A DNA stretch of 48,742 bases, from positions 113,831-162,572 of the forward strand of contig NZ_NIJK01000038.1 of assembly GCF_002836975.1 (NCBI RefSeq). The letters run 5' to 3'. Of the stretch, positions 24,777 through 34,123 are shown one piece after another. A program made the position numbers and the translations under genes. Source of the stretch: Shewanella indica (lineage in GTDB: Bacteria > Pseudomonadota > Gammaproteobacteria > Enterobacterales > Shewanellaceae). The notes beneath the pieces were generated by a model. It searched no databases. It worked only from the letters and a program-made list of their open reading frames with translations, and was not told the DNA's origin. Numbering within the stretch: position 1 is the stretch's first letter; each line of letters starts with the position of its first letter.

Positions 24777-26453
24777 ATGTCCCTTATTCTATTGCTGACA
24801 CAGCAGATGAGCCTGTATTTGGTGATCGTTTATCTGGTCAGCAAGACCTCTTTGTTCAAGTTGTTTACCGAAGCATCGACCCGCCTGCCCCATAAGATCT
24901 TTCTCTATCTGGTGTTTTCCGGCTTTTGCATCATGGCAACCTATTTCGGTGAGCAAACCCATGGCGCTATCGCCAATACCCGCGCCATGGGTGCAGTACT
25001 CGGTGGCCTGCTCGGTGGCCCAACGACGGGTTTGCTGGTCGGCTTGACCGGCGGCTTACACAGATACAGTCTCGGTGGATTCACCGATCTGGCCTGCGCG
25101 GTTTCCACTACCTTGGAAGGTTTATCGGCCGGGATGTTCAGCTATTATCTGCGCCGTCAAGGCAAGGCCGAGTTGGTATTCAATCCCATTCTGGTGTGTC
25201 TTATCACCTTTTATGCCGAGATGATGCAGATGAGCATTATCTTGCTGCTGGCTGAACCCTTTGATGAAGCTTGGGGGCTGGTGCGTCAAATAGCTCCGCC
25301 CATGTTGCTGGTCAACTCCATAGGTGCGGCCCTGTTTATGAGCATGGTACGGGATCAAAAAACCATGTTCGATAAGCTCTCCTCCAGCTTTTCCACCAAG
25401 GCGCTGAAAATTGCCGAACGCAGTGTGGGGCTCTTGAGCTCCGGCTTCAACGAGGAAACCAGTACTCAGGTTGCCAAGATAGTCATAGAGGAAACCAATG
25501 TCGGCGCAGTGGCCATCACGGACAGGGAAAAACTCCTGGCCTTTATCGGCATAGGTGCCGACCACCACTTGCCCGGCACCTTGATATCGTCCCAAATAAC
25601 CCTAGATGCCATACACCAGAACAAGGTTATGTTTGCCGATGGGGTGGAAGTTCCCTATGCCTGTTCCATTTCCCCCAACTGTAAACTGGGTTCCAGTTTG
25701 GTGATCCCACTTCGCAGTGACAACGAGGTCATAGGCACCATTAAACTGTATGAACCCAAGAATAAGCTGTTTCTCAACATCAACCGCACCTTGGGAGAAG
25801 GGATCGCCCGCCTGCTGTCGAACCAGATTCTCTACGGCCGTTTCGAGCAGCAACAAAACCTGCTCACCCAGGCGGAACTCAAACTGTTGCAGGCTCAGGT
25901 TAACCCACATTTTCTGTTCAACGCGCTCAATACCATAGGTGCCATCATACGTCGCGATCCGCCCATGGCCAGAACTTTGCTACAACAGCTGAGTCAGTTT
26001 TTACGGATTAACCTCAAGCGTACTGCCGGCCTGGTGACCCTGGGAGATGAACTCGAGCATATCGAAGCCTATCTCACCATAGAAAAAGCCCGCTTCATTG
26101 ATAAGCTCGAGGTGGATATCGCCATACCCGAATCTCTGCTGACCATCAGAGTACCGGCCTTTACCCTGCAGCCCATCATAGAAAATGCAGTCAAACATGG
26201 CACTTCGCATCTGATAGACACTGGCCGTATTCAGGTAGAAGGCCGCCGCACAGATGACAGACTCATACTGGAAGTCACCGACAATGCAGGGCTTTATCAA
26301 CCCGCCGAAGAATCCGATGGCCTGGGGATGAATCTGGTGCATAAAAGAATACAAAATCTCTTCGGCCCCGATTATGGCGTCAGTGTCGAATACCAACGTG
26401 ACAGTTACACTAGAGTCAGCATACATCTACCTATAACGGAAACAGCCCTGTGA
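24777..26453 (+). CDS. btsS: Sensor histidine kinase BtsS (LytS/YehU type)
   Basis: 558 residues (E. coli BtsS 561). Order: hydrophobic 5TM-Lyt sensor (about 1-200, with IANTRAMGAVLGGLLGGP and GLTGGLHRYSLGG), a GAF-like domain (about 230-360, VGAVAITDREKLLAFIGIG), a HisKA_LytS segment with the phosphorylated His in QVNPHFLFNALNTIG, then an ATPase domain with EN(A)VKHGTS and GLGMNLVHKR. Similarity to E. coli BtsS runs the full length. BtsS senses extracellular pyruvate in E. coli. I chose the second ATG because AGAGGAG sits just before it; an in-frame ATG at 24735 lacks this. It overlaps btsR (GTGA). Confidence 0.93.
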   Translation: MSLILLLTQQMSLYLVIVYLVSKTSLFKLFTEASTRLPHKIFLYLVFSGFCIMATYFGEQTHGAIANTRAMGAVLGGLLGGPTTGLLVGLTGGLHRYSLGGFTDLACAVSTTLEGLSAGMFSYYLRRQGKAELVFNPILVCLITFYAEMMQMSIILLLAEPFDEAWGLVRQIAPPMLLVNSIGAALFMSMVRDQKTMFDKLSSSFSTKALKIAERSVGLLSSGFNEETSTQVAKIVIEETNVGAVAITDREKLLAFIGIGADHHLPGTLISSQITLDAIHQNKVMFADGVEVPYACSISPNCKLGSSLVIPLRSDNEVIGTIKLYEPKNKLFLNINRTLGEGIARLLSNQILYGRFEQQQNLLTQAELKLLQAQVNPHFLFNALNTIGAIIRRDPPMARTLLQQLSQFLRINLKRTAGLVTLGDELEHIEAYLTIEKARFIDKLEVDIAIPESLLTIRVPAFTLQPIIENAVKHGTSHLIDTGRIQVEGRRTDDRLILEVTDNAGLYQPAEESDGLGMNLVHKRIQNLFGPDYGVSVEYQRDSYTRVSIHLPITETAL

Positions 26454-27160
26454 TCACTTGTCTTATTGTCGATGACGAACCTTTTGCCCGTGAAGAGTTG
26501 GCCGAGCTGCTGCTTCAGGCCGGCGACATTGAAATTCTCGGTCAATGTGGCAACGCCATTGAGGCCATGCAGGCGATAGCCAAGCTCAAGCCTCAGTTAC
26601 TGTTCCTGGATATTCAAATGCCGAGGATCAGTGGCATGGAGCTTATCGCCATGCTGGATCCCGACAATATGCCCAGAGTGGTATTTGTTACTGCCTACGA
26701 TGAATTTGCCGTCAAGGCCTTCGATAACCATGCCTTCGACTATCTGCTCAAACCCTTGGATGAGAAGCGCCTCAGTCAGACCCTGGATAAGCTGCGCCGG
26801 GATCTCAGACCTCAGTCGCTGTCAGCCATAGCACCGCAACAACTGGAACACCTTCCTTGTTTCAGCGGCAACCGTCTCAAGGTGATCCCGGTCACTGAGG
26901 TAGAGTTTGTCTTCAGCGATCTCGGTGGAGTGCATGTTGCGACCGCCAGAGAAAAGGTTCATACCCAGTTAACACTGAAACTGCTGGAAGAAAAAACCCC
27001 GCTGCTCAGATGTCATCGCCAGTATCTGGTGGCCCCCAAGGCCATTGCCGAAATAGAACTGCTGGAAACAGGCGCCGAAGTCACCACTCGCAGCGGCGCC
27101 AAGATCCCGGTATCTAGGCGCTTTCTCAAGCCACTGAAGCAGCTGTTTGGTTATCAGTAA
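26450..27160 (+). CDS. btsR: Response regulator BtsR (LytTR type)
   Basis: 236 residues starting at a GTG that overlaps the btsS stop (GTGA, four bases), so the two are translationally coupled. Receiver domain with phosphoacceptor Asp54 (LLFLDIQMPRISG) and the conserved Lys (YLLKPLDEKRL), then a LytTR DNA-binding domain (about 130-236; KVIPVTEVEFVFSDLGGVH, LRCHRQYLVAPKAIAEIEL, GAKIPVSRRFLKPLKQ). E. coli BtsR (239 aa) activates the pyruvate carrier btsT. Here the downstream gene is a CstA-family carrier whose promoter has matching direct repeats. Confidence 0.94.
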   Translation: MITCLIVDDEPFAREELAELLLQAGDIEILGQCGNAIEAMQAIAKLKPQLLFLDIQMPRISGMELIAMLDPDNMPRVVFVTAYDEFAVKAFDNHAFDYLLKPLDEKRLSQTLDKLRRDLRPQSLSAIAPQQLEHLPCFSGNRLKVIPVTEVEFVFSDLGGVHVATAREKVHTQLTLKLLEEKTPLLRCHRQYLVAPKAIAEIELLETGAEVTTRSGAKIPVSRRFLKPLKQLFGYQ

Positions 27161-27174
27161 AGCACAAGCTAACA

Positions 27175-27223
27175 ACCGCTCGGCGGCCTAGATAACCGCT
27201 CACCCCCGACTTTTGACCGCTGA
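27175..27223 (+). promoter_or_regulatory. Three phased BtsR-type direct repeats upstream of the CstA-family gene
   Basis: ACCGCTCG (27175-27182), ACCGCTCA (27195-27202) and ACCGCTGA (27216-27223), starting 20 and 21 bases apart. The second pair fits the BtsR (YehT) motif ACC(G/A)CT(C/T)A-N13-ACC(G/A)CT(C/T)A known from the E. coli yjiY promoter, with one deviating base. The repeats lie 35-83 bases upstream of a TACAAT -10 box. Confidence 0.75.
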
Positions 27224-27257
27224 CCCAGTTCCCGCTGGGCCTTGTAACCAAAGTGTT

Positions 27258-27263
27258 TACAAT
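27258..27263 (+). promoter_or_regulatory. -10 box of the CstA-family gene
   Basis: TACAAT, 31 bases before the ATG. No good -35 is seen 17 bases upstream (TGGGCC), as expected for an activator-dependent promoter. Confidence 0.5.
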
Positions 27264-27294
27264 TGCGTCAACTCAAATCGGGGAGATTACAACT

Positions 27295-28737
27295 ATGATG
27301 TGGTTTTTGCTGTGTGTCGGTCTATTGATTGGCGGCTACTTCATCTACGGTACTTTTGTAGAAAAAATATTCGGGATCAACAATAAAAGACAAACACCCG
27401 CCTACGCCCAAACAGACGGTGTTGACTATGTGCCCATGTCCAAGGGCAAGGTCTACCTTATCCAATTGTTAAATATTGCCGGCGTGGGGCCTATTTTCGG
27501 TCCTATTCTGGGGGCGCTATACGGCCCGGCGGCCATGTTGTGGATTGTTATCGGCTGTATCTTTGCCGGTGCGGTGCACGACTACTTCTCCGGCATGCTG
27601 TCGGTACGTAACGGCGGTCAGTCAGTGCCTAACCTGGCGGGTAAGTACCTTGGTAAAGGCGCCAAGAACTTTATGAACATCTTCGCCATCATACTGCTGT
27701 TGTTGGTAGGTGTGGTATTTATCTCGGCTCCTGCCGGCTTGCTCGGTAAGCTTACCGGCGGCAGCGTCGGTCTGTTTGTCGGCATTATCTTCGTTTACTA
27801 CCTGATTGCCACCATAGTGCCGGTAGACAAAATTATAGGTCGCCTCTATCCCTTCTTCGGCGCCTTACTGCTGTTCATGTCTATCGGTTTGACCATAGCC
27901 ATAATCCTGTCCAGTGAACATACTCTGTTGCCGGGCTTTGAAGCCGGTGACTTTCTGCAGAACCTGAACCCTGACAATGCCCCGTTGTGGCCAGCGCTCT
28001 TCATCACCATCGCCTGTGGTGCCGTGTCAGGTTTCCATGCGACGCAGTCCCCACTGATGGCACGCTGTGTTGAAAATGAATCCAATGGCCGCTTCGTGTT
28101 CTACGGTGCCATGATAGGCGAAGGTATCATTGCCCTTATCTGGTGTGCCGTGGCCCTGTCTTTCTTCGACGGTGTCGAGGGACTGAAAGCCGGCATGGAC
28201 GGCAACCCTGCCAACGTGGTTTACAGCGCCTCAACCGGCCTTCTCGGTGCAGTCGGTGGCTTCATGGCGGTGCTTGGGGTAATCATTCTGCCTATCACCT
28301 CCGGCGATACCGCCTTCCGCTCCGCCCGGCTGATCTTATCTGAGTACTTCAATATGCCTCAGACTGAGATGCCCAAGCGACTGATGTTGGCAATTCCGCT
28401 GTTCATCATCGGGGCCATACTGACCCAAGTGGACTTCGGTGTCATTTGGCGCTACTTCGGGGTCGCCAACCAAGCCACTGCAGTGATGATGCTATGGACA
28501 GCTTCAGCCTACCTGCTACGCCACAACAAGCTGCACTGGATCTGTACCATTCCGGCGATGTTTATGACCACAGTGGTGATAAGCTTCCTGCTCAACTCCA
28601 GTACCCTGGGCGCAGGTCTGCCAATGACAGTATCCACCATCAGCGGCATAGTGGTGACTCTGCTGATAACCGCCCTGGTGATAATAAAGACCAAGGGCCG
28701 CAACGAGGTCGATGAAATACTCCCAGAAGAAGGTTAA
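27295..28737 (+). CDS. cstA: CstA-family carbon starvation/pyruvate carrier (short type)
   Basis: 480 residues from MMWFLLCVGLLIGGYFIYG, preceded by GGGGAG. An in-frame ATG at 27253 would precede the ribosome binding site. Polytopic membrane protein with CstA hallmarks: GPIFGPILGALYGP, DYFSGMLSVRNGGQSVPNL, GFHATQSPLMARC, ITSGDTAFRSARL and GVANQATAVMMLW. The E. coli relatives CstA and BtsT (about 700 aa) are longer; this belongs to the short CstA class lacking the C-terminal extension. Those proteins take up pyruvate or peptides with protons. Position right after btsSR and the BtsR-type repeats indicates control by that system; the substrate, likely pyruvate, is inferred. Confidence 0.9.
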   Translation: MMWFLLCVGLLIGGYFIYGTFVEKIFGINNKRQTPAYAQTDGVDYVPMSKGKVYLIQLLNIAGVGPIFGPILGALYGPAAMLWIVIGCIFAGAVHDYFSGMLSVRNGGQSVPNLAGKYLGKGAKNFMNIFAIILLLLVGVVFISAPAGLLGKLTGGSVGLFVGIIFVYYLIATIVPVDKIIGRLYPFFGALLLFMSIGLTIAIILSSEHTLLPGFEAGDFLQNLNPDNAPLWPALFITIACGAVSGFHATQSPLMARCVENESNGRFVFYGAMIGEGIIALIWCAVALSFFDGVEGLKAGMDGNPANVVYSASTGLLGAVGGFMAVLGVIILPITSGDTAFRSARLILSEYFNMPQTEMPKRLMLAIPLFIIGAILTQVDFGVIWRYFGVANQATAVMMLWTASAYLLRHNKLHWICTIPAMFMTTVVISFLLNSSTLGAGLPMTVSTISGIVVTLLITALVIIKTKGRNEVDEILPEEG

Positions 28738-28764
28738 GCTCTGGAGGTAAAACGTTGCATAAAC

Positions 28765-28793
28765 CAAGAGCCGCCCTTTTGAGGCGGCTCTTG
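28765..28793. terminator. Hairpin terminator between convergent cstA and yaeQ
   Basis: Perfect 11-bp stem CAAGAGCCGCC / GGCGGCTCTTG with a seven-base loop between convergent genes. T-runs are weak on both sides, so it may act bidirectionally but inefficiently. Confidence 0.65.
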
Positions 28794-28825
28794 TTATGTA
28801 AAACGATTCGCAGCAACCGAGCCAA

Positions 28826-29374
28826 TCACAATGCCAAGGGCTTCAACACTTTAGGTTCTACCATCACGCTGGCACTGTCGCTGCTCAGATAAATAATCCC
28901 GTCGCTGATATTGCAGCCCAGTTTCATTGAACGGCTGACCAACTGCGCCATCTCCTTCACCTGCTCTTCGGGTATCTCCCACACCTTAAGGTTGGCATAA
29001 CGGTTAAAGGCATGTTGATTCTGTTGCCACCATACCGGCACGCTGCGGCCACCATAAGCAAACAGCTGCACTTCGTCGGCACGGCCGCTAGCCTTGCGCA
29101 GCCATTTTTCATCGCTCTGGCCAAACTCGACCCACAAACGAATATCACCGTTAAGCTCGCGATCCCAAAGTTCGGGTTCATCATCAACACATAAACCCTT
29201 GCTGAAGGCCAAACTGTCAGAAGCGTTGAGCGCAAAAGCCAACAGACGCACCATCATACGCTCGTCGGTTTCCGACGGATGTTGGGCAATGGTCAGCTGA
29301 TGATCCTGATAATAATGCCGGTCCATATCAGCAATACTGAGCTGAACTTTAAAAATACTCGCCTTCAAGGCCAT
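28826..29374 (-). CDS. yaeQ: YaeQ family protein
   Basis: 182 residues (E. coli YaeQ 181). Seen: MALKASIFKVQLSIADMDRHYYQDHQLTIAQHPSETDERMM, WDRELNGDIRLWVEFGQ, YGGRSVPVWW and SDGIIYLSSDSASVMVEP. The structure of family members is a PD-(D/E)XK-nuclease-like fold, and the function is not settled. Nothing unusual in length or neighbours. Confidence 0.94.
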   Translation of the reverse strand: MALKASIFKVQLSIADMDRHYYQDHQLTIAQHPSETDERMMVRLLAFALNASDSLAFSKGLCVDDEPELWDRELNGDIRLWVEFGQSDEKWLRKASGRADEVQLFAYGGRSVPVWWQQNQHAFNRYANLKVWEIPEEQVKEMAQLVSRSMKLGCNISDGIIYLSSDSASVMVEPKVLKPLAL

Positions 29375-29428
29375 GATAATTTCTCTGTGATAGGAGGCAG
29401 ATGCAGCCTCAATAAGGAAATAAAGGGT

Positions 29429-30340
29429 TTAAATAGCGCCGGGGCGCAAATGTTTGGCGAATGGGAACGCCGCTTTGAGCCTGGCGACTTCGTTTGCGTC
29501 GGCCAGACGCAGCATCCGCATACCGGCTTGATAGGATGTCAACAGGGCACTGTCGGCCATGGGGGCTGTGCGTGACGCGTCCCGGCGGATAAGCTCCAGT
29601 AACTCAGCCGTTGGGGCGCCATCTGTTATCAGGCTGTCTATCCGCTGCAGCATCGGCATCGCGGCCAGCGGCAACAACTGCAGATGGCAATCATCTGCCA
29701 GCAGCAATAACTCTCCCTGCGCCTCTCCTGAGACAAAACTCAGCTCAAAATTCTCCCGGGTGCTGGCATCAAACCTGTCACCATTGAGCTTAAAAAAATG
29801 CTCCCAGAAGCGCCGCCTGGCATCCACCGAAGGCAAGCGCTGCTGCACTTCCTCTCTGTGATCGGCAATAAAATCCAGCAAAGAGCTGAGGCTTGGCGGC
29901 AGCAGAGTTTCAAGTTTAGCTCTCAAGTCTCTCGCAAACACAGGCGCGGCACCGGCGGTACTGATGGCCATTACCAGCCGTCCTCTATCAACGATGGAGG
30001 GCGTGATAAAATCACACTCGGATGGGGTATCAACCACATTGACCCATGCACCAAGCTCGCGTGCCTTGGCCGCCAGGGTTTGGTTTAGATTACTATCAGC
30101 TGTAGCCAGATAAACCAGCTCTCGCTCGGCAAGATCCCGCTCTTCCACGCCCCGGCGAGACAGCCAAATCCGTCCGCTGGCGGCATAGGCTTCCACCTCG
30201 GCGTTCACCTTGGGCGCCACAAGGTGAATTTCAGCTTGAGTTCTGGCCAAAAGATCCAGTTTGCGGCTGGCCACTTCACCACCACCGACCAACAGCACTC
30301 TTATGCGTGAGGTGTCAACAAAAAGAGGAAAATACTGCAT
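29429..30340 (-). CDS. Met8/CysG-N-type siroheme synthase (precorrin-2 dehydrogenase/ferrochelatase)
   Basis: 303 residues from MQYFPLFVDTSRIRVLLVGGG. An NAD-binding Rossmann domain (VLLVGGGEVASRKLDLL) and the dimerisation/active region (VNVVDTPSECDFITPSIVDRGRLVMAISTAGAAPVFARDLR) match the Met8p / CysG N-terminal module. That module oxidises precorrin-2 to sirohydrochlorin and inserts Fe(II) to give siroheme for sulfite and nitrite reductases. The methyltransferase half of CysG is absent. The last ~90 residues (from about FELSFVSGEAQGELL) do not look like Met8p and are of unknown role. The start overlaps the upstream rhodanese-fold gene by one base (TAATG). Confidence 0.88.
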   Translation of the reverse strand: MQYFPLFVDTSRIRVLLVGGGEVASRKLDLLARTQAEIHLVAPKVNAEVEAYAASGRIWLSRRGVEERDLAERELVYLATADSNLNQTLAAKARELGAWVNVVDTPSECDFITPSIVDRGRLVMAISTAGAAPVFARDLRAKLETLLPPSLSSLLDFIADHREEVQQRLPSVDARRRFWEHFFKLNGDRFDASTRENFELSFVSGEAQGELLLLADDCHLQLLPLAAMPMLQRIDSLITDGAPTAELLELIRRDASRTAPMADSALLTSYQAGMRMLRLADANEVARLKAAFPFAKHLRPGAI

Positions 30341-30699
30341 TAATCCTGTACCAAAGGCAGTTCGTGGGCACACCAGGCGCGATAACCACCGTCAAGGGCA
30401 GCCACATTCCGGTACCCCAAGCGTTGCAAACTCAATGCTGCCAGTATAGCGCGTTGCCCACCGGCGCTGTAGAGTAGCAGCGCCGCTGACTTGTCCGGGA
30501 ATCGCTTACCAATATCCCGCTCCAGTATGCCTCGGGACAGATGCTTGGCCAGCGGCAGGCGATCTTTTAGCCACTCATGATCTTCTCGTACATCAATGAG
30601 CTGCCAGCGATCATCATGCTGATACTCTTCTATGCTTAACTCTCGAACCAGATCCCTGGCCTGTTCAACCAAGGCCGTAAAATCAAGGCTATTTGTCAT
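30340..30699 (-). CDS. Rhodanese-fold protein lacking the catalytic cysteine
   Basis: 119 residues with a single rhodanese-like domain (WQLIDVREDHEWLKDRLPLAKHL near 33, GYRNVAALDGGYRAW near the C-terminus). The active-site loop, normally C-x4-5-R, reads YSAGGQRA: a serine (AGC codon) replaces the nucleophilic cysteine. The only other cysteine is in RAWCAHE. It is therefore probably not a sulfurtransferase but a binding domain, unless serine or the other cysteine serves. It is translationally coupled to the siroheme synthase gene, suggesting a role connected with sulfur or nitrite metabolism; this is inference. Confidence 0.85.
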   Translation of the reverse strand: MTNSLDFTALVEQARDLVRELSIEEYQHDDRWQLIDVREDHEWLKDRLPLAKHLSRGILERDIGKRFPDKSAALLLYSAGGQRAILAALSLQRLGYRNVAALDGGYRAWCAHELPLVQD

Positions 30700-30729
30700 T
30701 TGTCACCTCCGGGCCCTGCCATCGATAGC

Positions 30730-31047
30730 TTAATTATGGCACTCGCTGCGTTCGGCGCTACACTGCCAGCAAAGTTCAAAACTGGCGTCGTTGAACTCAT
30801 GACATTGCAGGCACTGCCACTGAGGCCTATCGGCATCGAGACTAGCCAATTGTGATTGTGCTTGCTCCCGCTGCGATTCAGGAACCCACAGCTCTACGGT
30901 TTGCATATCAACCGGCAACTCTCCCACGCCGCCCAGCAAGGCTTCACCGCGCAGCTCAACCCTCAATCCTGAGGTTTCCAGCATTCCCTTCCAGGTATGG
31001 GCCTGCAGCAGATTACCACCGGCTACCATGACTTTTCGTTCTTCCAT
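30730..31047 (-). CDS. DUF2007 domain protein with C-terminal zinc ribbon
   Basis: 105 residues from MEERKVMVAGGNLLQAHTWKGMLE (GGAAGA ribosome binding site); an in-frame ATG ten codons upstream lacks this. The N-terminal ~65 residues are a DUF2007 'putative signal transducing protein' domain (LLGGVGELPVDMQTVELWV). The C-terminus has CLQCHEFNDASFELCWQC, a four-cysteine zinc ribbon resembling RanBP2-type fingers. Function unknown. Located 30 bases upstream of the rhodanese-fold gene, likely the same operon. Confidence 0.85.
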   Translation of the reverse strand: MEERKVMVAGGNLLQAHTWKGMLETSGLRVELRGEALLGGVGELPVDMQTVELWVPESQREQAQSQLASLDADRPQWQCLQCHEFNDASFELCWQCSAERSECHN

Positions 31048-31256
31048 GTTTCTTCCTACAACTTTAGGCTCTGCCACGGCAGAGAAATTAAGGAATGGAT
31101 CCTGTGGAAGGATCCGCAGCCCATGCTACTGATAAACGCCTGGACTGTCGAGTGACAGCATTAAGTGAATTTACCTTTTGATAACAAAAGCGCATATTTG
31201 AGCCATAAACTCAGGTTTTATTCCAACTCGGAGCTATCTCCGTAATGCTCAGACAC

Positions 31257-31279
31257 AAAAAAGCCACCCGCAGGTGGCT
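31257..31279 (-). terminator. Rho-independent terminator of the secDF operon
   Basis: Stem AGCCACC/GGTGGCT with a four-base loop and a U-run on the minus strand, 18 bases past the secF stop. Confidence 0.88.
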
Positions 31280-31296
31280 ATTTTCTACCCGGTTTA

Positions 31297-32244
31297 TCAG
31301 GGCATAATGGAAGGCTGATCGGCGCCTTCCTTCTCCACTTCTACCGGCATCATATGCTCGCGGTTGATCCCAAGTTTAATGGCCAGGAAGCTCGCCACAT
31401 AGATGGAGGAGTAAGTACCCACCAAAATCCCCATCAGCAATGCCGTGGCAAAGCCGTGGATCAGGGTGCCCCCCTTGAGAAACAGCGCTACCACAGTAAT
31501 AAGCGTGGTTCCGGTAGTGATAATGGTACGGCTCATGGTCTGGGTGATTGAGGTATTCACCACTTCCACAGGTGTTGCCTTACGCATCTTGAGGAAGTTC
31601 TCACGAATACGGTCAAACACCACGATAGTATCGTTAAGCGAGTACCCCACCACGGTCAGCAAACCTGCCAGTACCGTCAGGTCGAACTCCAACTGCAGAA
31701 AGGAGAACAAGCCCAGAGTCACTATCACGTCGTGCGCCAGTGCGGCGACCGAACCCATAGCCAGACGCCATTCAAACCGGAAAGAGACGTAGATAAGAAT
31801 ACAGATCAGCGCAACCAGTACCGCCAGGCCACCCTGCTCTGCCAATTCCTTACCGACCTGAGGGCCGACAAATTCTACGCTCTTTTGCTGCACTGCCGGG
31901 TCTTGCTTGGCAGCGGCGGCAAAAACTTCCTTAACCTGAAGGTCGCTCTTGATGTCTTCGCGCACCTGCAGGCGCACTACCACATCACGACTGGAGCCGA
32001 AGTTTTGCACCACGGCACCCGAGGTCAGTTCGGTATCGAGGGCAAGACGCAGCTCGTCCAGGTTAGCGGGTTTGCTAAATTCCATGATGACAGAGGTGCC
32101 ACCGGTAAAATCCAGCCCCCAATTGATCCCCTTGGTTGCCAGGGAAGTCAGAGAAGCTACGACCAACACTGCCGACATAATACTGATAGGCAGAGCATGA
32201 CGCAGGAAGTTGATAGAGCCTTTAATTGATAAAATCTGCAACAT
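31297..32244 (-). CDS. secF: Protein translocase subunit SecF
   Basis: 315 residues from MLQILSIKGSINFLRHALP; the GAGGAAGC ribosome binding site lies just after the secD stop (gap 11 bases). A longer in-frame start at 32292 would lie inside secD. RND-like inner-membrane protein that, with SecD, uses the proton motive force to complete export through SecYEG. Seen: GLDFTGGTSVIMEF (SecF signature), periplasmic region, EWRLAMGSVAALAHDVIVTLG, and VVGYSLNDTIVVFDRIRENF. About six membrane helices. Confidence 0.96.
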   Translation of the reverse strand: MLQILSIKGSINFLRHALPISIMSAVLVVASLTSLATKGINWGLDFTGGTSVIMEFSKPANLDELRLALDTELTSGAVVQNFGSSRDVVVRLQVREDIKSDLQVKEVFAAAAKQDPAVQQKSVEFVGPQVGKELAEQGGLAVLVALICILIYVSFRFEWRLAMGSVAALAHDVIVTLGLFSFLQLEFDLTVLAGLLTVVGYSLNDTIVVFDRIRENFLKMRKATPVEVVNTSITQTMSRTIITTGTTLITVVALFLKGGTLIHGFATALLMGILVGTYSSIYVASFLAIKLGINREHMMPVEVEKEGADQPSIMP

Positions 32245-32255
32245 AATCAGCTTCC

Positions 32256-34106
32256 TCAGATCGACAGTTTCTTCACGCGCTTGCCGCCCCACATGGCGTT
32301 TACAACCGCCCGGGTACCGACAATAGCGGTAAACATGGATGTCGCGATACCTATCATCAGGGTCACGGCGAAACCTTTAATGGCGCCGCTGCCCACTGCG
32401 AACAGGATAAGTGCGGTGATGAAGGTGGTAATGTTGGCATCGGCAATGGTGGAGAACGCGTTGCCATAACCTTCATGAATAGCCTGCTGAACACTGCGAC
32501 CTGCGCGAAGCTCTTCACGGATACGTTCATAGATAAGCACGTTGCCATCCACCGCCATACCCACTGTCAGCACCATACCGGCGATACCCGGCAGCGTCAG
32601 TACTGCGCCCGGGATCATCGACATCACACCCACCACCATGATCAGGTTTGCACACAGCGCCAGGTTGGCAATAACACCAAAGGCGCGGTAGTAGATCAGC
32701 ATAAAGATCAATACCACAGCCATACCCCAGAGCATTGCCTGCATCCCGTTTTCAATGTTTTCGGCACCCAGGCTTGGGCCTATGGTACGTTCTTCCACTA
32801 TGGATACAGGTGCAATCAGCGCACCGGCGCGCAGCAGCAACGCCAGGTTCTGGGCTTCGCCATGAGACAGACCCGTGATAACGAAGTTACGGCCTAGGCG
32901 GGCTTGAATGGTCGCGACAGAGATGACTTCCTCGATCTTATCCATCTTCACGCTGCCATCAGGGTTACGCTTGCCGCTGTCCTTATACTCGATAAACAAG
33001 GTCGCCATCGGCTTGCCGATGTTGTCCTTGGTCACGTTGGAGAAGATATTCCCGCCCTTGGCGTCCAGACTGATACTCACCTGAGGCCGGCTGTATTGAT
33101 CGAAGCTTGGCTGAGCGCCGGTAATATGATCACCGGTCAGCATCACTTCTTTCTTCAATACCGCAATACCACCTTCACGACGTGGATACACCTCGGAGCC
33201 TGGCGGTACCCGGCCCGATTGCGCCGCATTCATGTCGGCTTTCTCATCGACCATATGGAATTCAATGGAAGCGGTCGCCCCGAGGATCTCTTTGGCGCGA
33301 GCTGTATCCTGTACCCCCGGCAGTTCAACGATAATGCGCTCGGCGCCTTGACGTTGTACTACGGGTTCTGCAACCCCAAGTTCGTTCACCCGGTTACGAA
33401 TAGTGGTGATGTTCTGCGACAGAGCGTCTTCTTTCACCTGCTTGAGGTAGACTTCGCTCATAGTGGCCATCAGGGCAAAGTTATTACCCTCGCTGGCGTC
33501 GCTGAACACCATATCGTTGGAGCGACTCTTCAGGAAACTCTCGGCTTTAGCCAGATTCTCGGCATCACGGAACTTGATTTCAATGCCTTTGGCCGTAGCC
33601 TTGACACCCGAGTAGCGGATCCCCTCTTCCCGCAGTTGACTGCGGAAATCGGCGATCTTGGCTTCTTCCATCTTGCGAATGGCTTCGCCCATGTCCACTT
33701 CCATCAGGAAGTGCACACCACCACGTAGGTCAAGACCCAATTTCATCGGTGAACCACCGAGTGACTCGAGCCAGGCCGGTGTCGCCGGTGCCAGGTTCAA
33801 CGCTACGCTGAACTTGTCACCCAAGGCTTCGGCTATCGCTTCTTTGGCCAACAACTGCTGTTCGGCATTGTTGACTCTGACGAGTAGCTGACCGTTTTCC
33901 AACTCGGAACGCTTGACACCTATCCCCTTGCTTTGCAGCAAGTCGTTCACTTGTGTCTGGGTCGTGACAGTCACATCCGCACCGCGGGTGCCCACCACTT
34001 GTACCGCGTGATCCTCACCAAAAAGGTTAGGCACGGCATAGAAAGCCCCGATGGCGATGATAATGATCACCATCAGGTTCTTCCATAAAGGATACTTATT
34101 TAACAC
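32256..34106 (-). CDS. secD: Protein translocase subunit SecD
   Basis: 616 residues (E. coli 615). One N-terminal helix, a large periplasmic domain with [16 protein letters not shown] (SecD signature, about 117), [19 protein letters not shown], then five C-terminal helices ([48 protein letters not shown] end). Works with SecF and YajC at the Sec translocon. Starts 17 bases after the yajC stop. Confidence 0.97.
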   Translation of the reverse strand: MLNKYPLWKNLMVIIIIAIGAFYAVPNLFGEDHAVQVVGTRGADVTVTTQTQVNDLLQSKGIGVKRSELENGQLLVRVNNAEQQLLAKEAIAEALGDKFSVALNLAPATPAWLESLGGSPMKLGLDLRGGVHFLMEVDMGEAIRKMEEAKIADFRSQLREEGIRYSGVKATAKGIEIKFRDAENLAKAESFLKSRSNDMVFSDASEGNNFALMATMSEVYLKQVKEDALSQNITTIRNRVNELGVAEPVVQRQGAERIIVELPGVQDTARAKEILGATASIEFHMVDEKADMNAAQSGRVPPGSEVYPRREGGIAVLKKEVMLTGDHITGAQPSFDQYSRPQVSISLDAKGGNIFSNVTKDNIGKPMATLFIEYKDSGKRNPDGSVKMDKIEEVISVATIQARLGRNFVITGLSHGEAQNLALLLRAGALIAPVSIVEERTIGPSLGAENIENGMQAMLWGMAVVLIFMLIYYRAFGVIANLALCANLIMVVGVMSMIPGAVLTLPGIAGMVLTVGMAVDGNVLIYERIREELRAGRSVQQAIHEGYGNAFSTIADANITTFITALILFAVGSGAIKGFAVTLMIGIATSMFTAIVGTRAVVNAMWGGKRVKKLSI

Positions 34107-34123
34107 GCCTCAGCCCCCTTGGC

